Shown here one piece after another: positions 55,844 through 63,301 of a stretch of DNA of 64,000 bases. Position 1 is the stretch's first letter. Each line of letters starts with the position of its first letter. A program made the translations under genes and the position numbers. The DNA comes from DASUPK01 sp963804595 (lineage in GTDB: Bacteria > Actinomycetota > Thermoleophilia > Solirubrobacterales > 70-9): assembly GCA_963804595.1 (NCBI GenBank), contig CAWDQZ010000001.1, forward strand, positions 1 through 64,000. Direction: 5' to 3'. The notes beneath the pieces are model-generated. The model did no database searches, was not told the origin of the DNA, and saw only the letters and a program-made list of their open reading frames with translations.

Positions 55844-57105
55844 CGCGCTCCGAGGAGCTGTACGAGCGAGCCCTGGAGGTGATTCCCGGCGGCGTCAACT
55901 CGCCGGTGCGGGCCATGAAGCAGATCGGCCGTAGCCCGATCTTCATCGAGCGCGGCGAGGGCCCCTATCTCTGGGATGTCGACGGACAGCCCTACGTGGA
56001 CTGGGTGTCCTCATGGGGGCCGCTGATCCTCGGGCACGCGGACCCGGTCGTCGTCGAGGCCGTCCGCCAAGCCGCCGGCCGGGGCACCAGCTACGGAGCG
56101 CCGACGCCCGGCGAGGTCGAGCTGGCGACGGAGGTCGTCGACCGCTTCGCGAGCGTGGAGATGATCCGGATGACCAGCTCGGGTACCGAGGCCACCATGT
56201 CGGCGCTGCGGCTGGCCAGGGCGGCCACGGGCAGGAGCAAGATCGTCAAATTCGCCGGCGCCTACCACGGCCACGTCGACGGCCTGCTTGCGGAGGGCGG
56301 CTCGGGGCTCGCGACCGCCGGTGTTCCGGCCAGTCCCGGAGTCACGGAGGCGCAGGCGTCAGACACGGTGATCGTCCCCTGGAACGACGAAGAGGCGGTC
56401 GCCGACGCGATCTCGAGGGTCCAGCCGGCGGCGGTGATCGCCGAGCCGGTCCCGGCCAACATGGGCGTGGTACCTCCCGCCACCGGGTTCCTCGAGCACG
56501 TCAGGGACGCGACCGCCGAGGCCGGCGCGCTGCTCATCCTCGATGAGGTGATCAGCGGGTTTCGGGTGGCGCGAGGCGGTGCCCAGGAGCTGCTCGGGAT
56601 CGAGGCCGACCTGACTCTGATGGGGAAGATCCTGGGCGGCGGTCTTCCGGCGGCGGCCTACGGGGGCTCGCGCGAGCTGATGGAGCGGGTCGCCCCGGCC
56701 GGGGACGTTTATCAGGCAGGGACCCTTGCGGGCAACCCGGTGGCGGTCGCGGCGGGTCTCGCCACCCTGCGCAAGCTCGACGGCGCCGCCTATCTCCGTC
56801 TCGCCGCGATCACGGAAACCCTGGCGAACGGGCTGCGCGCGGCGGCCGGCGACCGACCCGTCCAGGTGGAGAGCGTGCCGGGGCTCGTCACTGTCTTCTT
56901 CTCGGCCCAGCCAGTCCGCGACTTCGCCGGCGCGAGTGCCTCCAATACCGCCGCATACGGCCGCTTTTGCCGCGCGATGCTCGATCGCGGCGTCTACCCG
57001 CCGGCCTCGCAGTTCGAGGCCTGGTTCCCCTCCCTGGCGCACGAGGACGACGCTCTCGCGCAGACCATCGACGCCGCCGAAGAGGCCTTTCGCGAGGCCA
57101 TCTGA
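55840..57105 (+). CDS. hemL: Glutamate-1-semialdehyde 2,1-aminomutase, probable ATA start
   Basis: 421 residues. Makes 5-aminolevulinate in the C5 route. EVIPGGVNSPVRAMKQIG, SSGTEATMSALRLARAATGR, FAGAYHGHVDGLL, LDEVISGFRVARGG and LMGKILGGGLPAAAYGG (PLP Lys263) leave no doubt. No ATG, GTG or TTG is in frame near the expected start. An ATA at 55840 gives MTRSEELYERA, the standard HemL opening. It overlaps the upstream TAA as ATAA and follows GGAG at five bases. The next in-frame GTG would delete part of the conserved N-terminus. Confidence 0.93.
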   Translation: MTRSEELYERALEVIPGGVNSPVRAMKQIGRSPIFIERGEGPYLWDVDGQPYVDWVSSWGPLILGHADPVVVEAVRQAAGRGTSYGAPTPGEVELATEVVDRFASVEMIRMTSSGTEATMSALRLARAATGRSKIVKFAGAYHGHVDGLLAEGGSGLATAGVPASPGVTEAQASDTVIVPWNDEEAVADAISRVQPAAVIAEPVPANMGVVPPATGFLEHVRDATAEAGALLILDEVISGFRVARGGAQELLGIEADLTLMGKILGGGLPAAAYGGSRELMERVAPAGDVYQAGTLAGNPVAVAAGLATLRKLDGAAYLRLAAITETLANGLRAAAGDRPVQVESVPGLVTVFFSAQPVRDFAGASASNTAAYGRFCRAMLDRGVYPPASQFEAWFPSLAHEDDALAQTIDAAEEAFREAI

Positions 57106-57135
57106 GCAGGCTCCGCTCTAACCTCGCGGGTCCCG

Positions 57136-57285
57136 ATGGCACAGAACGGCACCTCTCTCGGCTCCCTGGCGGCTCTGCTGCGAGACGGCGAGAACGTGAT
57201 CGCTCCTCATGTCGTCGACTCCGACGAGGAGCCGGCGCTCGGGAGCCCTGGCGGCCGCCGGCCCGAGGGCCGCCGAGGCGCCTGA
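57136..57285 (+). other. Detached N-terminal reading frame of the following gene (frameshift)
   Basis: ATG at 57136 opens MAQNGTSLGSLAALLRDGEN and reaches DSDEEPAL before running into Arg/Gly-rich sequence and a TGA. Removing one G from the GGG at 57241-57243 would join it in frame with GALAAAGPRAAEAPEEYLLL of the next gene. The upstream frame therefore looks like the true N-terminus. Confidence 0.5.
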
Positions 57286-57748
57286 GGAGTACCTGCTGCT
57301 GGTCGAGGCGACCAGGGAGGGCTACCTGCTCCACTACGAGACGCCTCGGGTGGTGCAGGGCGCGGACTCGGACCTGGCCCTCCTCGCCGGCGACTACCTG
57401 TACGCGCTCGGCCTGGAGCGACTGGCTGCCCGCGGCGATCTCGAGGCGGTCGGGGAGCTCGCGGACCTGATCAGCCTTGCGGCCCAGGTCCACGCGGAGA
57501 ACGATCACGACACGGCCGACGAGCGGGTTCGGGCACTGTGGCTTGCCGCGACCGTCGCGGTCGCGGCTGGTGCCTCGGAAGAGCACCTCCGGGCCAAGGA
57601 GGCTCTGCGGGCAGGGGACCCCGGAGCCGCCGGATTCCTGACCGGCGCGGCGGCGGAAACCGCCCGTCGGGCGGGGCTCGGCGACGCTCTGGCACGCGCA
57701 GCCGAGGCGATAGGCTTCGCTCGCGAGGACGTCCCGGACAGTGGCTGA
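57209..57748 (+). CDS. Conserved hypothetical protein, probably frameshifted
   Basis: As read, 179 residues from ATG 57209, but the first twelve (MSSTPTRSRRSG) are Arg/Ser-rich and look out of frame. The rest is helical and acidic: EEYLLLVEATREGYLLHYET, LALLAGDYLYALGLERLA, VGELADLISLAAQVHAEN, with no membrane segment and no catalytic motif I know. It lies between hemL and qcrA, with its end overlapping qcrA by eight bases, so it may be tied to assembly of the cytochrome complex or haem supply (context only). The full gene is probably 57136-57748 with a one-base shift. Confidence 0.6.
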   Translation: MSSTPTRSRRSGALAAAGPRAAEAPEEYLLLVEATREGYLLHYETPRVVQGADSDLALLAGDYLYALGLERLAARGDLEAVGELADLISLAAQVHAENDHDTADERVRALWLAATVAVAAGASEEHLRAKEALRAGDPGAAGFLTGAAAETARRAGLGDALARAAEAIGFAREDVPDSG

Positions 57749-58427
57749 CGTGGGAAACGACAGACAGGGGAAACCGAACGGGCTGCCGACCCCGGACCCC
57801 GCGGGCTACTTCAAAGGCGAGTCCATGACTCGCCGCAACGTCTTCTCGATCGGTGTGCAGGCCGTGGGGGGTGTGGCTGTTGCCGCCGTCGCGCTCCCCG
57901 CGGTGGGCTTCGCCGTCGCTCCGCTCTTCGAGGAGGAGTCCGAGCCCTGGCAGGCCGTCGGCGCGACAACCGACTTCAGCCCGGACACCTACAGGCCGGT
58001 GACGATCACGATCGTGCAGGGGATCGGTGAGACCGGCAAGTCGACCGCGTACATCAGGCAGGGCAACCCGGAGATCACAGCCAACCAGACGAAGTATCCG
58101 CCCGAGTCGCCCGACGAGTACATCGCGATCTCCACCCGGTGCGCTCACGTCGGCTGTCCCGTCCGCTTCGTCGGGGCCTCCGGCAACTTCATCTGCCCGT
58201 GCCATGGCGGCGTCTACGGCTTCCTCGGCGAGCGGATCGGCGGTCCACCGGTGCGGCCGCTCGACCGCTTCCAGACGCGGGTCACCAACGGCCAGGTCGA
58301 GGTCGGTCCTCGCTACAGCGTCACCAACAGCCTCGATCCGGTCCGCGCCCGCGACCCGGGCGAGTTCACGGGCGGCGTCTGGAACTACCTCTATCCGCCG
58401 CGGCCCTCGGTGCCGCCGCCGCCTTAA
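57741..58427 (+). CDS. qcrA: Rieske iron-sulfur subunit of the menaquinol:cytochrome c complex
   Basis: 228 residues. A TRRNVFSIG segment before one transmembrane helix (about 34-58) suggests Tat-dependent insertion; tat genes are at the end of the window. The 2Fe-2S ligands are CAHVGC (from Cys134) and CPCHGG (from Cys152). The extracellular domain then continues to VPPPP. It passes electrons from menaquinol to the cytochrome c part of the complex. GTG start overlapping the preceding gene by eight bases. Confidence 0.94.
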   Translation: MADVGNDRQGKPNGLPTPDPAGYFKGESMTRRNVFSIGVQAVGGVAVAAVALPAVGFAVAPLFEEESEPWQAVGATTDFSPDTYRPVTITIVQGIGETGKSTAYIRQGNPEITANQTKYPPESPDEYIAISTRCAHVGCPVRFVGASGNFICPCHGGVYGFLGERIGGPPVRPLDRFQTRVTNGQVEVGPRYSVTNSLDPVRARDPGEFTGGVWNYLYPPRPSVPPPP

Positions 58428-58436
58428 GGAGAGGAC

Positions 58437-59246
58437 GTGGCGAAACCTCCGAGACCTGGACCGCTGAGCCGTCCGGCAAAGCCCGGAGAGCGAGTCAACG
58501 GCGCGAACGGCAACGGCGCCGGGGCGGCGGAGGTCGCCAAGGAGACGGGCACCGAGGTCGTCGGCTGGCTCGACGAGCGCACCGGCAGCACCAGCTTCCT
58601 CACCGCGATGCTCTACCGGAAGGTGCCCAAGGGCACCAACTGGTTCTACACGCTGGGTTCGGCGACCCTCTTCGCCTTCGTCTTCCAGGCCCTGACCGGC
58701 GTGTTCCTGGCGATGTACTACACGCCCTCGGCGACCCAGGCCTACGGCTCGATCACCCACCTGACCAACGACGTCTGGATGGGCGAGTTCGTCCGCGGCA
58801 TGCACAAGTGGGGCGCCTCGGTGATGATCATCTGCATCTTCCTGCACATGGGGCGCACCTTCTTCTTCGGCGCCTACAAGTACCCGCGGGAGCTCAACTG
58901 GGTGATCGGTGTCGTGCTCCTCATCCTCACCCTGATCATGGGGCTGACCGGCTACCTGCTGCCCTTCGACCAGCGCTCCTACTGGGCGACGATCGTCGCC
59001 AACAACATCACCGGCACCGGGCCGATCGTCGGCCCATACCTCGCGGACTTCCTGAGAGCCGGGCCGGAGATCGGAGCGACCACGCTCGCGCGCTTCTACG
59101 CCATCCACATGCTCTTAGTGCCGGGGTTGATCATCGCTCTGATCGGGGCGCACCTATACCTCGTCGTCAAGCTGGGCACCACCGCGCCGCCCTGGCTGAA
59201 GGCCGGCAAGCCCAAATCCGCCGTGGCCAAGGAGGAGGTGGGATGA
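58437..59246 (+). CDS. qcrB: Cytochrome b6-type subunit (N-terminal half of cytochrome b)
   Basis: 269 residues. An N-terminal 45-residue Gly/Asn/Ala-rich cytoplasmic stretch is followed by four transmembrane helices with paired haem-ligand histidines (RGMHKWGASVMIICIFLHMG and ARFYAIHMLLVPGL). It is the b6-like half only; the rest of cytochrome b is in the next gene. A strong AAGGAGAGG ribosome site precedes the GTG. The stop overlaps the next start (ATGA). This layout is the Bacillus/cyanobacterial type rather than the long QcrB of mycobacteria. Confidence 0.93.
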   Translation: MAKPPRPGPLSRPAKPGERVNGANGNGAGAAEVAKETGTEVVGWLDERTGSTSFLTAMLYRKVPKGTNWFYTLGSATLFAFVFQALTGVFLAMYYTPSATQAYGSITHLTNDVWMGEFVRGMHKWGASVMIICIFLHMGRTFFFGAYKYPRELNWVIGVVLLILTLIMGLTGYLLPFDQRSYWATIVANNITGTGPIVGPYLADFLRAGPEIGATTLARFYAIHMLLVPGLIIALIGAHLYLVVKLGTTAPPWLKAGKPKSAVAKEEVG

Positions 59247-59944
59247 ACAGGGCCGAGAAGGAGCAGTACCTCCGCGACTACGAGGTGCTGAAGAAGAAGG
59301 GCAAGCCCTTCTTCCCCTACGCCGTCCTCAAGGACTCGACGATCGCCCTCGTCGTCGCCCTGGTGATCATCGCCCTGTCGATCCTGCTCGGCGCCGAGCA
59401 GGGCCCGAAGGTGGACCCGACCACCACGACCTACACGCCGCGACCCGAGTGGTACTTCTTCTTCCTCTTCGAGCTCCTGCGCGTGATCAAGCCGCCCTGG
59501 GCGACCCCGATTGCGACGGTCGGCCTGCCGACGCTCTTCATGGTGCTGCTCCTGCTGCTGCCGTTCTACGACCGCAACCCGGAGCGGCGAATAGAGCGAA
59601 GGCCGATCGCCCTCACCGCGGGTGTCCTGGTGATCATCGGGATGGCATACCTGACCTTCCTCGGGGCGACCGCCGGACCACCGAGCCAGGTCGACCTGAA
59701 GACCACGGCGGCGCTGGAACCCGGCAAGGAGGTGGTGGCCCAGTCCGGCTGCCTGGCCTGCCACAAGCTCGGCGACAACGGCAACAACGGCCCGGGGCCG
59801 GAGTTGACCCAGATCGGCGCAACGCTACCGCGGAACGCGATCGCGCGCTCCCTCGAGGTCGGGCCGAGCATCATGCCCTCCTACGCCGGCCTGCCCCCAC
59901 AGAAGTTCCAGGCGTTGACCGCCTACCTCGCCTCGCTCAACTGA
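59243..59944 (+). CDS. qcrC: Cytochrome b subunit IV fused to a cytochrome c domain
   Basis: 233 residues. The N-terminal half has three transmembrane helices with the PEWYFFFLFELLRVIK quinol-site motif (PEWY), as in subunit IV of b6f. A fourth hydrophobic stretch leads into an exported cytochrome c domain: SGCLACHKLG (CxxCH from Cys170) and Met ligand in IMPSYAGL. This is the fusion found in Bacillus QcrC; it replaces the di-haem QcrC of classical actinobacteria. Together with qcrA and qcrB it forms a complete complex. Confidence 0.93.
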   Translation: MNRAEKEQYLRDYEVLKKKGKPFFPYAVLKDSTIALVVALVIIALSILLGAEQGPKVDPTTTTYTPRPEWYFFFLFELLRVIKPPWATPIATVGLPTLFMVLLLLLPFYDRNPERRIERRPIALTAGVLVIIGMAYLTFLGATAGPPSQVDLKTTAALEPGKEVVAQSGCLACHKLGDNGNNGPGPELTQIGATLPRNAIARSLEVGPSIMPSYAGLPPQKFQALTAYLASLN

Positions 59945-60025
59945 CCGGCATCAACCCGCACGTCCTCCGCTTCGCGTCCGGGCGTGCGGGGTTTGGGCGC
60001 CGTCGGCTTGGCAACCCTGATCGCC

Positions 60026-60031
60026 TAATCT
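60026..60031 (+). promoter_or_regulatory. -10 box of menG
   Basis: TAATCT, seven bases before the ATG at 60039. Leaderless-type spacing. Confidence 0.45.
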
Positions 60032-60038
60032 CGATTTG

Positions 60039-60788
60039 ATGAGTGTCTCGTCCGACACCGAGGCCGAGAGCGGCATTCCGCGGCGCGACTCCGAGGAGTT
60101 CGCGGAGCAGGTCAGGGGCATGTTCGACCGGATCTCGGGCGTCTACGACCTGATGAACTCGGCGATGACCGCTGGTCTCCACCACGAGTGGCGCCAGCGG
60201 GCCGTCGAACGGGCCGAGGTAGGGCCTGGCTCGGACGCCCTCGACGTCTGCTGCGGGACAGGCGACCTCGCCCTGGAGCTTCGGCGCCGGATCGGGCCCG
60301 ACGGACGTGTCGTCGGCTGCGATTTCTCCGAGCCCATGCTCGAGCTGGCGCGGCGGAAGAGCGGGGACGAGGACCTGCCGGTGGAGTTCGGCTGGGCGGA
60401 CGCCCTCGATCTCCCGTACGGCGATGGCAGCTTCGACGCCGTGACGATCGGTTTCGGCGCCCGCAACCTTGCGGACCTCGATCGCGGCATCGCCGAGATG
60501 ACCCGCGTCCTGCGCGCCGGCGGCCGGCTGGTGATCCTCGAGATCACCCGGCCCCAGCGCCAGCCCCTCTCGGGCTTCTACTCCCTCTGGTTCGACCGGC
60601 TGGTGCCAGTGCTCGGCACCCTCGCGGGCGATCCCGAGGCGTACAGCTACCTGCCGGACTCCGTGCGCAGTTTTCCCGAGCCCGAGGAGCTGGCCGAAAA
60701 GCTGGACGGTGCCGGTCTCGAGGGGATCCGCTGGCTGCTCCTGGCCGGCGGCATCATCGCGATCCACAGCGGGAGAAAGCGGGCGTGA
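60039..60788 (+). CDS. menG: Demethylmenaquinone methyltransferase (MenG/UbiE family)
   Basis: 249 residues. SAM-dependent C-methylation of demethylmenaquinone, the last step to the quinone used by the adjacent bc complex. FDRISGVYDLMNSAMTAGLH, ALDVCCGTGDLALEL (SAM motif I), VTIGFGARNLADLDRGIAEM and LRAGGRLVILE are diagnostic of UbiE/MenG. I chose ATG 60039 over TTG 60036. Its stop overlaps the prenyl synthase start (GTGA). The ubiquinone branch is unlikely in this lineage, so MenG is preferred. Confidence 0.93.
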   Translation: MSVSSDTEAESGIPRRDSEEFAEQVRGMFDRISGVYDLMNSAMTAGLHHEWRQRAVERAEVGPGSDALDVCCGTGDLALELRRRIGPDGRVVGCDFSEPMLELARRKSGDEDLPVEFGWADALDLPYGDGSFDAVTIGFGARNLADLDRGIAEMTRVLRAGGRLVILEITRPQRQPLSGFYSLWFDRLVPVLGTLAGDPEAYSYLPDSVRSFPEPEELAEKLDGAGLEGIRWLLLAGGIIAIHSGRKRA

Positions 60789-61765
60789 CCCGCTCGTCCG
60801 TGCCACCCCCTGTGACCGCGGTGATGGACGCTGCGAGCGCCTGGCTGCCGGCGCGGATGGCGGTGGTCGAGGAGAGGCTCACCGAGCTCGCCGCCGGCTA
60901 CGGGCCCACCCTGGGCGAGGAGGCGGAGGCCACGCTGCGGGCAGGAGGCAAGCGGCTGCGTCCGATCCTGGTGCTGATGGCCGCGGGGGACGGGGCGGGG
61001 GATCGTGCCATTCGCGCCGCCACCGCCGTCGAGCTGCTCCACATGGCCACGCTCGTCCACGACGACGTCCTCGATGGCGCGCCGGTTCGCCGTGGCCGCC
61101 CCACGGTGGTCGCCCGCTCGGGACGGGAGCGCGCCGTCGGCGTGGGCGACCTGCTGCTCTCCAGGGCGTTCGCGGAGCTGGCGGATGGCGGCGGCGAGGC
61201 CGAGGTCGCCGAGTTGAGCGCGGCGTCGGTCGCCCTGGCGCTCGGCGAGCTGGCTCAGCGCAGCGACGCCTACGACACCTCGATCACCGAGGAGCGCTAC
61301 CTGTGGCGCTGCTCGCTGAAGACGGCGCGGCTGTTCGAGTCCGCCTGTCGCGTCGGGCGACTCGCGTCGGGGGCCCCGGGCACCGAGCAGCTCGCGAGCT
61401 TCGGGCATGAGATCGGGCTCTCCTTTCAGCTGCTCGACGACGTGCTCGATGTCACCGGGCCGCCGGAGCGCACGGGAAAGGCCCGCGGCACGGACCTCCT
61501 CGACGGGACGGTGACCCTGCCGCTGATCCTCGCGCGCCGGCTCGACTCGGGGCTCGAGTCCGTCGAGCTCAGGGGACTCGTCCCGGACGAGGCAGAGGCG
61601 ATCTGCGACCGGATCGCGGCCACGGACGCCCTCGACCAGGTGCGCCGCCGAGCCAGGGACGGGATCGGGAACGCCAAGGAGATCATCCCGTCGGAGCACT
61701 TCACGGACGAGGAGCGCCAGCTGCTCGGGATGATCGCCGACGGCGTCGTAGAGCGCTACTCGTGA
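60785..61765 (+). CDS. Polyprenyl diphosphate synthase
   Basis: 326 residues, trans-prenyltransferase family. First Asp-rich motif in LVHDDVLDGAPVRRGRP, second in LLDDVLDVTG; GGKRLRPILVLMA and GELAQRSDAY are also typical. Bulk upstream of the first Asp motif is small (Leu-His-Met-Ala-Thr), which favours a long-chain product such as the menaquinone side chain. This fits the coupled menG (GTGA overlap). Chain length cannot be fixed from sequence. Followed by a strong hairpin. Confidence 0.93.
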   Translation: MTRSSVPPPVTAVMDAASAWLPARMAVVEERLTELAAGYGPTLGEEAEATLRAGGKRLRPILVLMAAGDGAGDRAIRAATAVELLHMATLVHDDVLDGAPVRRGRPTVVARSGRERAVGVGDLLLSRAFAELADGGGEAEVAELSAASVALALGELAQRSDAYDTSITEERYLWRCSLKTARLFESACRVGRLASGAPGTEQLASFGHEIGLSFQLLDDVLDVTGPPERTGKARGTDLLDGTVTLPLILARRLDSGLESVELRGLVPDEAEAICDRIAATDALDQVRRRARDGIGNAKEIIPSEHFTDEERQLLGMIADGVVERYS

Positions 61766-61768
61766 ATG

Positions 61769-61797
61769 AGGAAGCGGCCCCAGTGGGGCCGCTTCCT
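61769..61797. terminator. Bidirectional terminator hairpin
   Basis: A perfect 13-base-pair stem, AGGAAGCGGCCCC against GGGGCCGCTTCCT, with a three-base AGT loop, directly after the prenyl synthase stop and before the end of the convergent zinc-ribbon gene. No T-run follows on either strand, as is usual in GC-rich genomes. Confidence 0.75.
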
Positions 61798-61846
61798 GCA
61801 GGGAGGTGACTCGATTGGAGTGGTACTTCTTCTAGGGCTGCGCGCG

Positions 61847-62209
61847 CTAGAAGTCCTCGGGAAGGACGCTGTCGCTCGCCAGTGCAGCGGCGAAGCGCTC
61901 GGTCTCTTCCTCCATGTTGGCCCGGGTGAGGGCGCGCAGGTCTTCGACCAGCTCCTGGCCACCGCGGTCGAGCTCCTCGTCGAAGTGGTCGACCTCGGTC
62001 TGGGAGTAGTTGTCCCGGCCCCACCACTCGCATTCGGGGCAGCGGAGCTCGACGTTCCAATGTCCGTCGCCCTGCTCGTGCCAGTTGACCGGTTGCACCA
62101 GTGAGGAGGAGCAGCCGGGGCAGGCGTGCATTCCCTCGGTGGACTTTCCACCGGTCCGCCGGGCGACGCTCGTCTCGGGCTGAGTCTTGGTGCGCCTCGG
62201 AACTCCCAT
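61847..62209 (-). CDS. Small zinc-ribbon protein, unknown function
   Basis: 120 residues. A basic N-terminus (MGVPRRTKTQPETSVARRTG) is followed by a zinc ribbon with CPGC and CPEC knuckles 24 residues apart, then an acidic helical tail rich in Glu/Asp (VDHFDEELDRGGQELVEDLR). I recognise the ribbon but not the family. ATG 62209 was chosen: it lies seven bases after a TATGTC box, while a GTG 12 bases upstream overlaps that box. Possibly a nucleic-acid- or ribosome-associated factor; no context link to dcd or the prenyl synthase. Confidence 0.72.
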   Translation of the reverse strand: MGVPRRTKTQPETSVARRTGGKSTEGMHACPGCSSSLVQPVNWHEQGDGHWNVELRCPECEWWGRDNYSQTEVDHFDEELDRGGQELVEDLRALTRANMEEETERFAAALASDSVLPEDF

Positions 62210-62216
62210 CGTGGGG

Positions 62217-62222
62217 GACATA
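62217..62222 (-). promoter_or_regulatory. -10 box of the zinc-ribbon gene
   Basis: TATGTC on the minus strand, seven bases before the ATG at 62209. Confidence 0.4.
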
Positions 62223-62313
62223 TCGGGAGGCCGCAGGGGGACCTTTAGCCGAAAATTGGGTTGTTTCCAAGCTTGCGGACAACCCGCAAGGCCGTGCCTG
62301 AGAGGGCGCGGAA

Positions 62314-62319
62314 TAGACT
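62314..62319 (+). promoter_or_regulatory. -10 box of dcd
   Basis: TAGACT, six bases before the ATG at 62326, with no ribosome site between. One of the clearest leaderless-type arrangements in the window. Confidence 0.55.
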
Positions 62320-62325
62320 GCTTCG

Positions 62326-62967
62326 ATGGTGCTTTCAGACCGCACGATCAAGGAGGAGATCGCCGCCGGCAGGCTGGTCTTCGACCCCTACGACGAGTCT
62401 CTCGTCCAGCCCTCCAGCGTGGACATGCGGGTGGACCGGAGCTTCCGCGTCTTCAACAATTCGCGCTATCCGTATATCGACGTGCGCGAGCCGATGGAGA
62501 ACCTCACCGAGCTGGTGACGGTCTCCGACGAGGAGCCCTTCGTCCTGCATCCCGGTGAGTTCGTGCTGGGCCAGACGCTCGAGCGGGTCCGCCTTCCCGA
62601 TGACCTGGTGGCCCGGCTTGAGGGAAAGTCCTCCCTCGGCCGGCTGGGGTTGGTCATCCACAGCACGGCCGGCTTCGTGGATCCGGGCTTCGCTGGCAAC
62701 CTGACGCTGGAGCTCTCCAACCTGGCGAACCTGCCGATCACGATCTTCCACGGCATGCCCATCGGGCAGATCTCCTTCATGCGCATGGACCGGCCGGTCG
62801 AGCACGCCTACGGCGCCAGCGAGGCGGGGAGCAAGTACCAGGGGCAGACCGAGCCGACCGCGAGCAGGTTCTACCTCAACTTCCCGGAGAAGGACGAAAT
62901 GGGCGGGGCCGACGCTCCCCGAAACACGAACGGCGATTCCGCCGAGCGCGAGCGAACGAAGCCCTAG
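62326..62967 (+). CDS. dcd: dCTP deaminase
   Basis: 213 residues. Deaminates dCTP towards dUTP or dUMP for thymidylate supply. MVLSDRTIKEEIAAGRLVFD, LVQPSSVDMRVDRSF, LEGKSSLGRLGLVIHSTAGF, VDPGFAGNLTLELSN (catalytic Glu) and SKYQGQTEPTASRFYLNF form the complete trimer signature. Whether it is mono- or bifunctional (dCTP deaminase plus dUTPase, as in mycobacteria) cannot be told by eye. A 20-residue hydrophilic tail follows the conserved end. Confidence 0.95.
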   Translation: MVLSDRTIKEEIAAGRLVFDPYDESLVQPSSVDMRVDRSFRVFNNSRYPYIDVREPMENLTELVTVSDEEPFVLHPGEFVLGQTLERVRLPDDLVARLEGKSSLGRLGLVIHSTAGFVDPGFAGNLTLELSNLANLPITIFHGMPIGQISFMRMDRPVEHAYGASEAGSKYQGQTEPTASRFYLNFPEKDEMGGADAPRNTNGDSAERERTKP

Positions 62968-62993
62968 ATTGCGGCGGCTTCAGGTCCTGCCGC

Positions 62994-62999
62994 TAACAT
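62994..62999 (+). promoter_or_regulatory. -10 box of tatAC
   Basis: TAACAT, six bases before the GTG at 63006. The spacing favours that GTG over the adjacent ATG at 63009 as the tatA start. Confidence 0.45.
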
Positions 63000-63005
63000 C
63001 CGCTC

Positions 63006-63299
63006 GTGATGCCCAACGTGGGACCGCTTGAGATAGCCGTCGTTCTCATCATCGTCCTGATCATCTTCGGCCCGAAGCGCTTGCCGGAGCTGGGTCAGTC
63101 GATGGGGCGCGGCATCCGCGAATTCAAGAACTCGCTCTCGGGTGACAAGGACGAGGATGAGGTCGACGAGAAGCGGCGCGAGCTCGAGGCAAGCCAGCAG
63201 GTGCAGGTGAGCCAGCCCCAGCCGCCTCCCGCCGGAGCGAGCACCGAGAAGCCCGCGGAGCCCGTCGAGGGCGAGGTCGTCACCGAGAACAAGGGCTAG
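63006..63299 (+). CDS. tatA: Twin-arginine translocase subunit TatA
   Basis: 97 residues. One N-terminal membrane helix (PLEIAVVLIIVLIIFG) is followed by the hinge FGPKRLPELGQSMGRGIREF and an amphipathic helix, then a charged Glu/Lys tail ending in a Pro/Gln-rich stretch. TatA oligomers form the pore through which folded Tat substrates, such as the Rieske protein QcrA encoded here, cross the membrane. Two bases separate it from tatC. Start GTG 63006 or ATG 63009. Confidence 0.94.
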   Translation: MMPNVGPLEIAVVLIIVLIIFGPKRLPELGQSMGRGIREFKNSLSGDKDEDEVDEKRRELEASQQVQVSQPQPPPAGASTEKPAEPVEGEVVTENKG

Positions 63300-63301
63300 C
63301 A

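Noticed and set aside
58139..59242. Long frame joining qcrA/qcrB sequence to qcrC
   Set aside because: It is the wrong frame of qcrA and qcrB until the ATG at 59243; the real gene begins there with an ATGA overlap.
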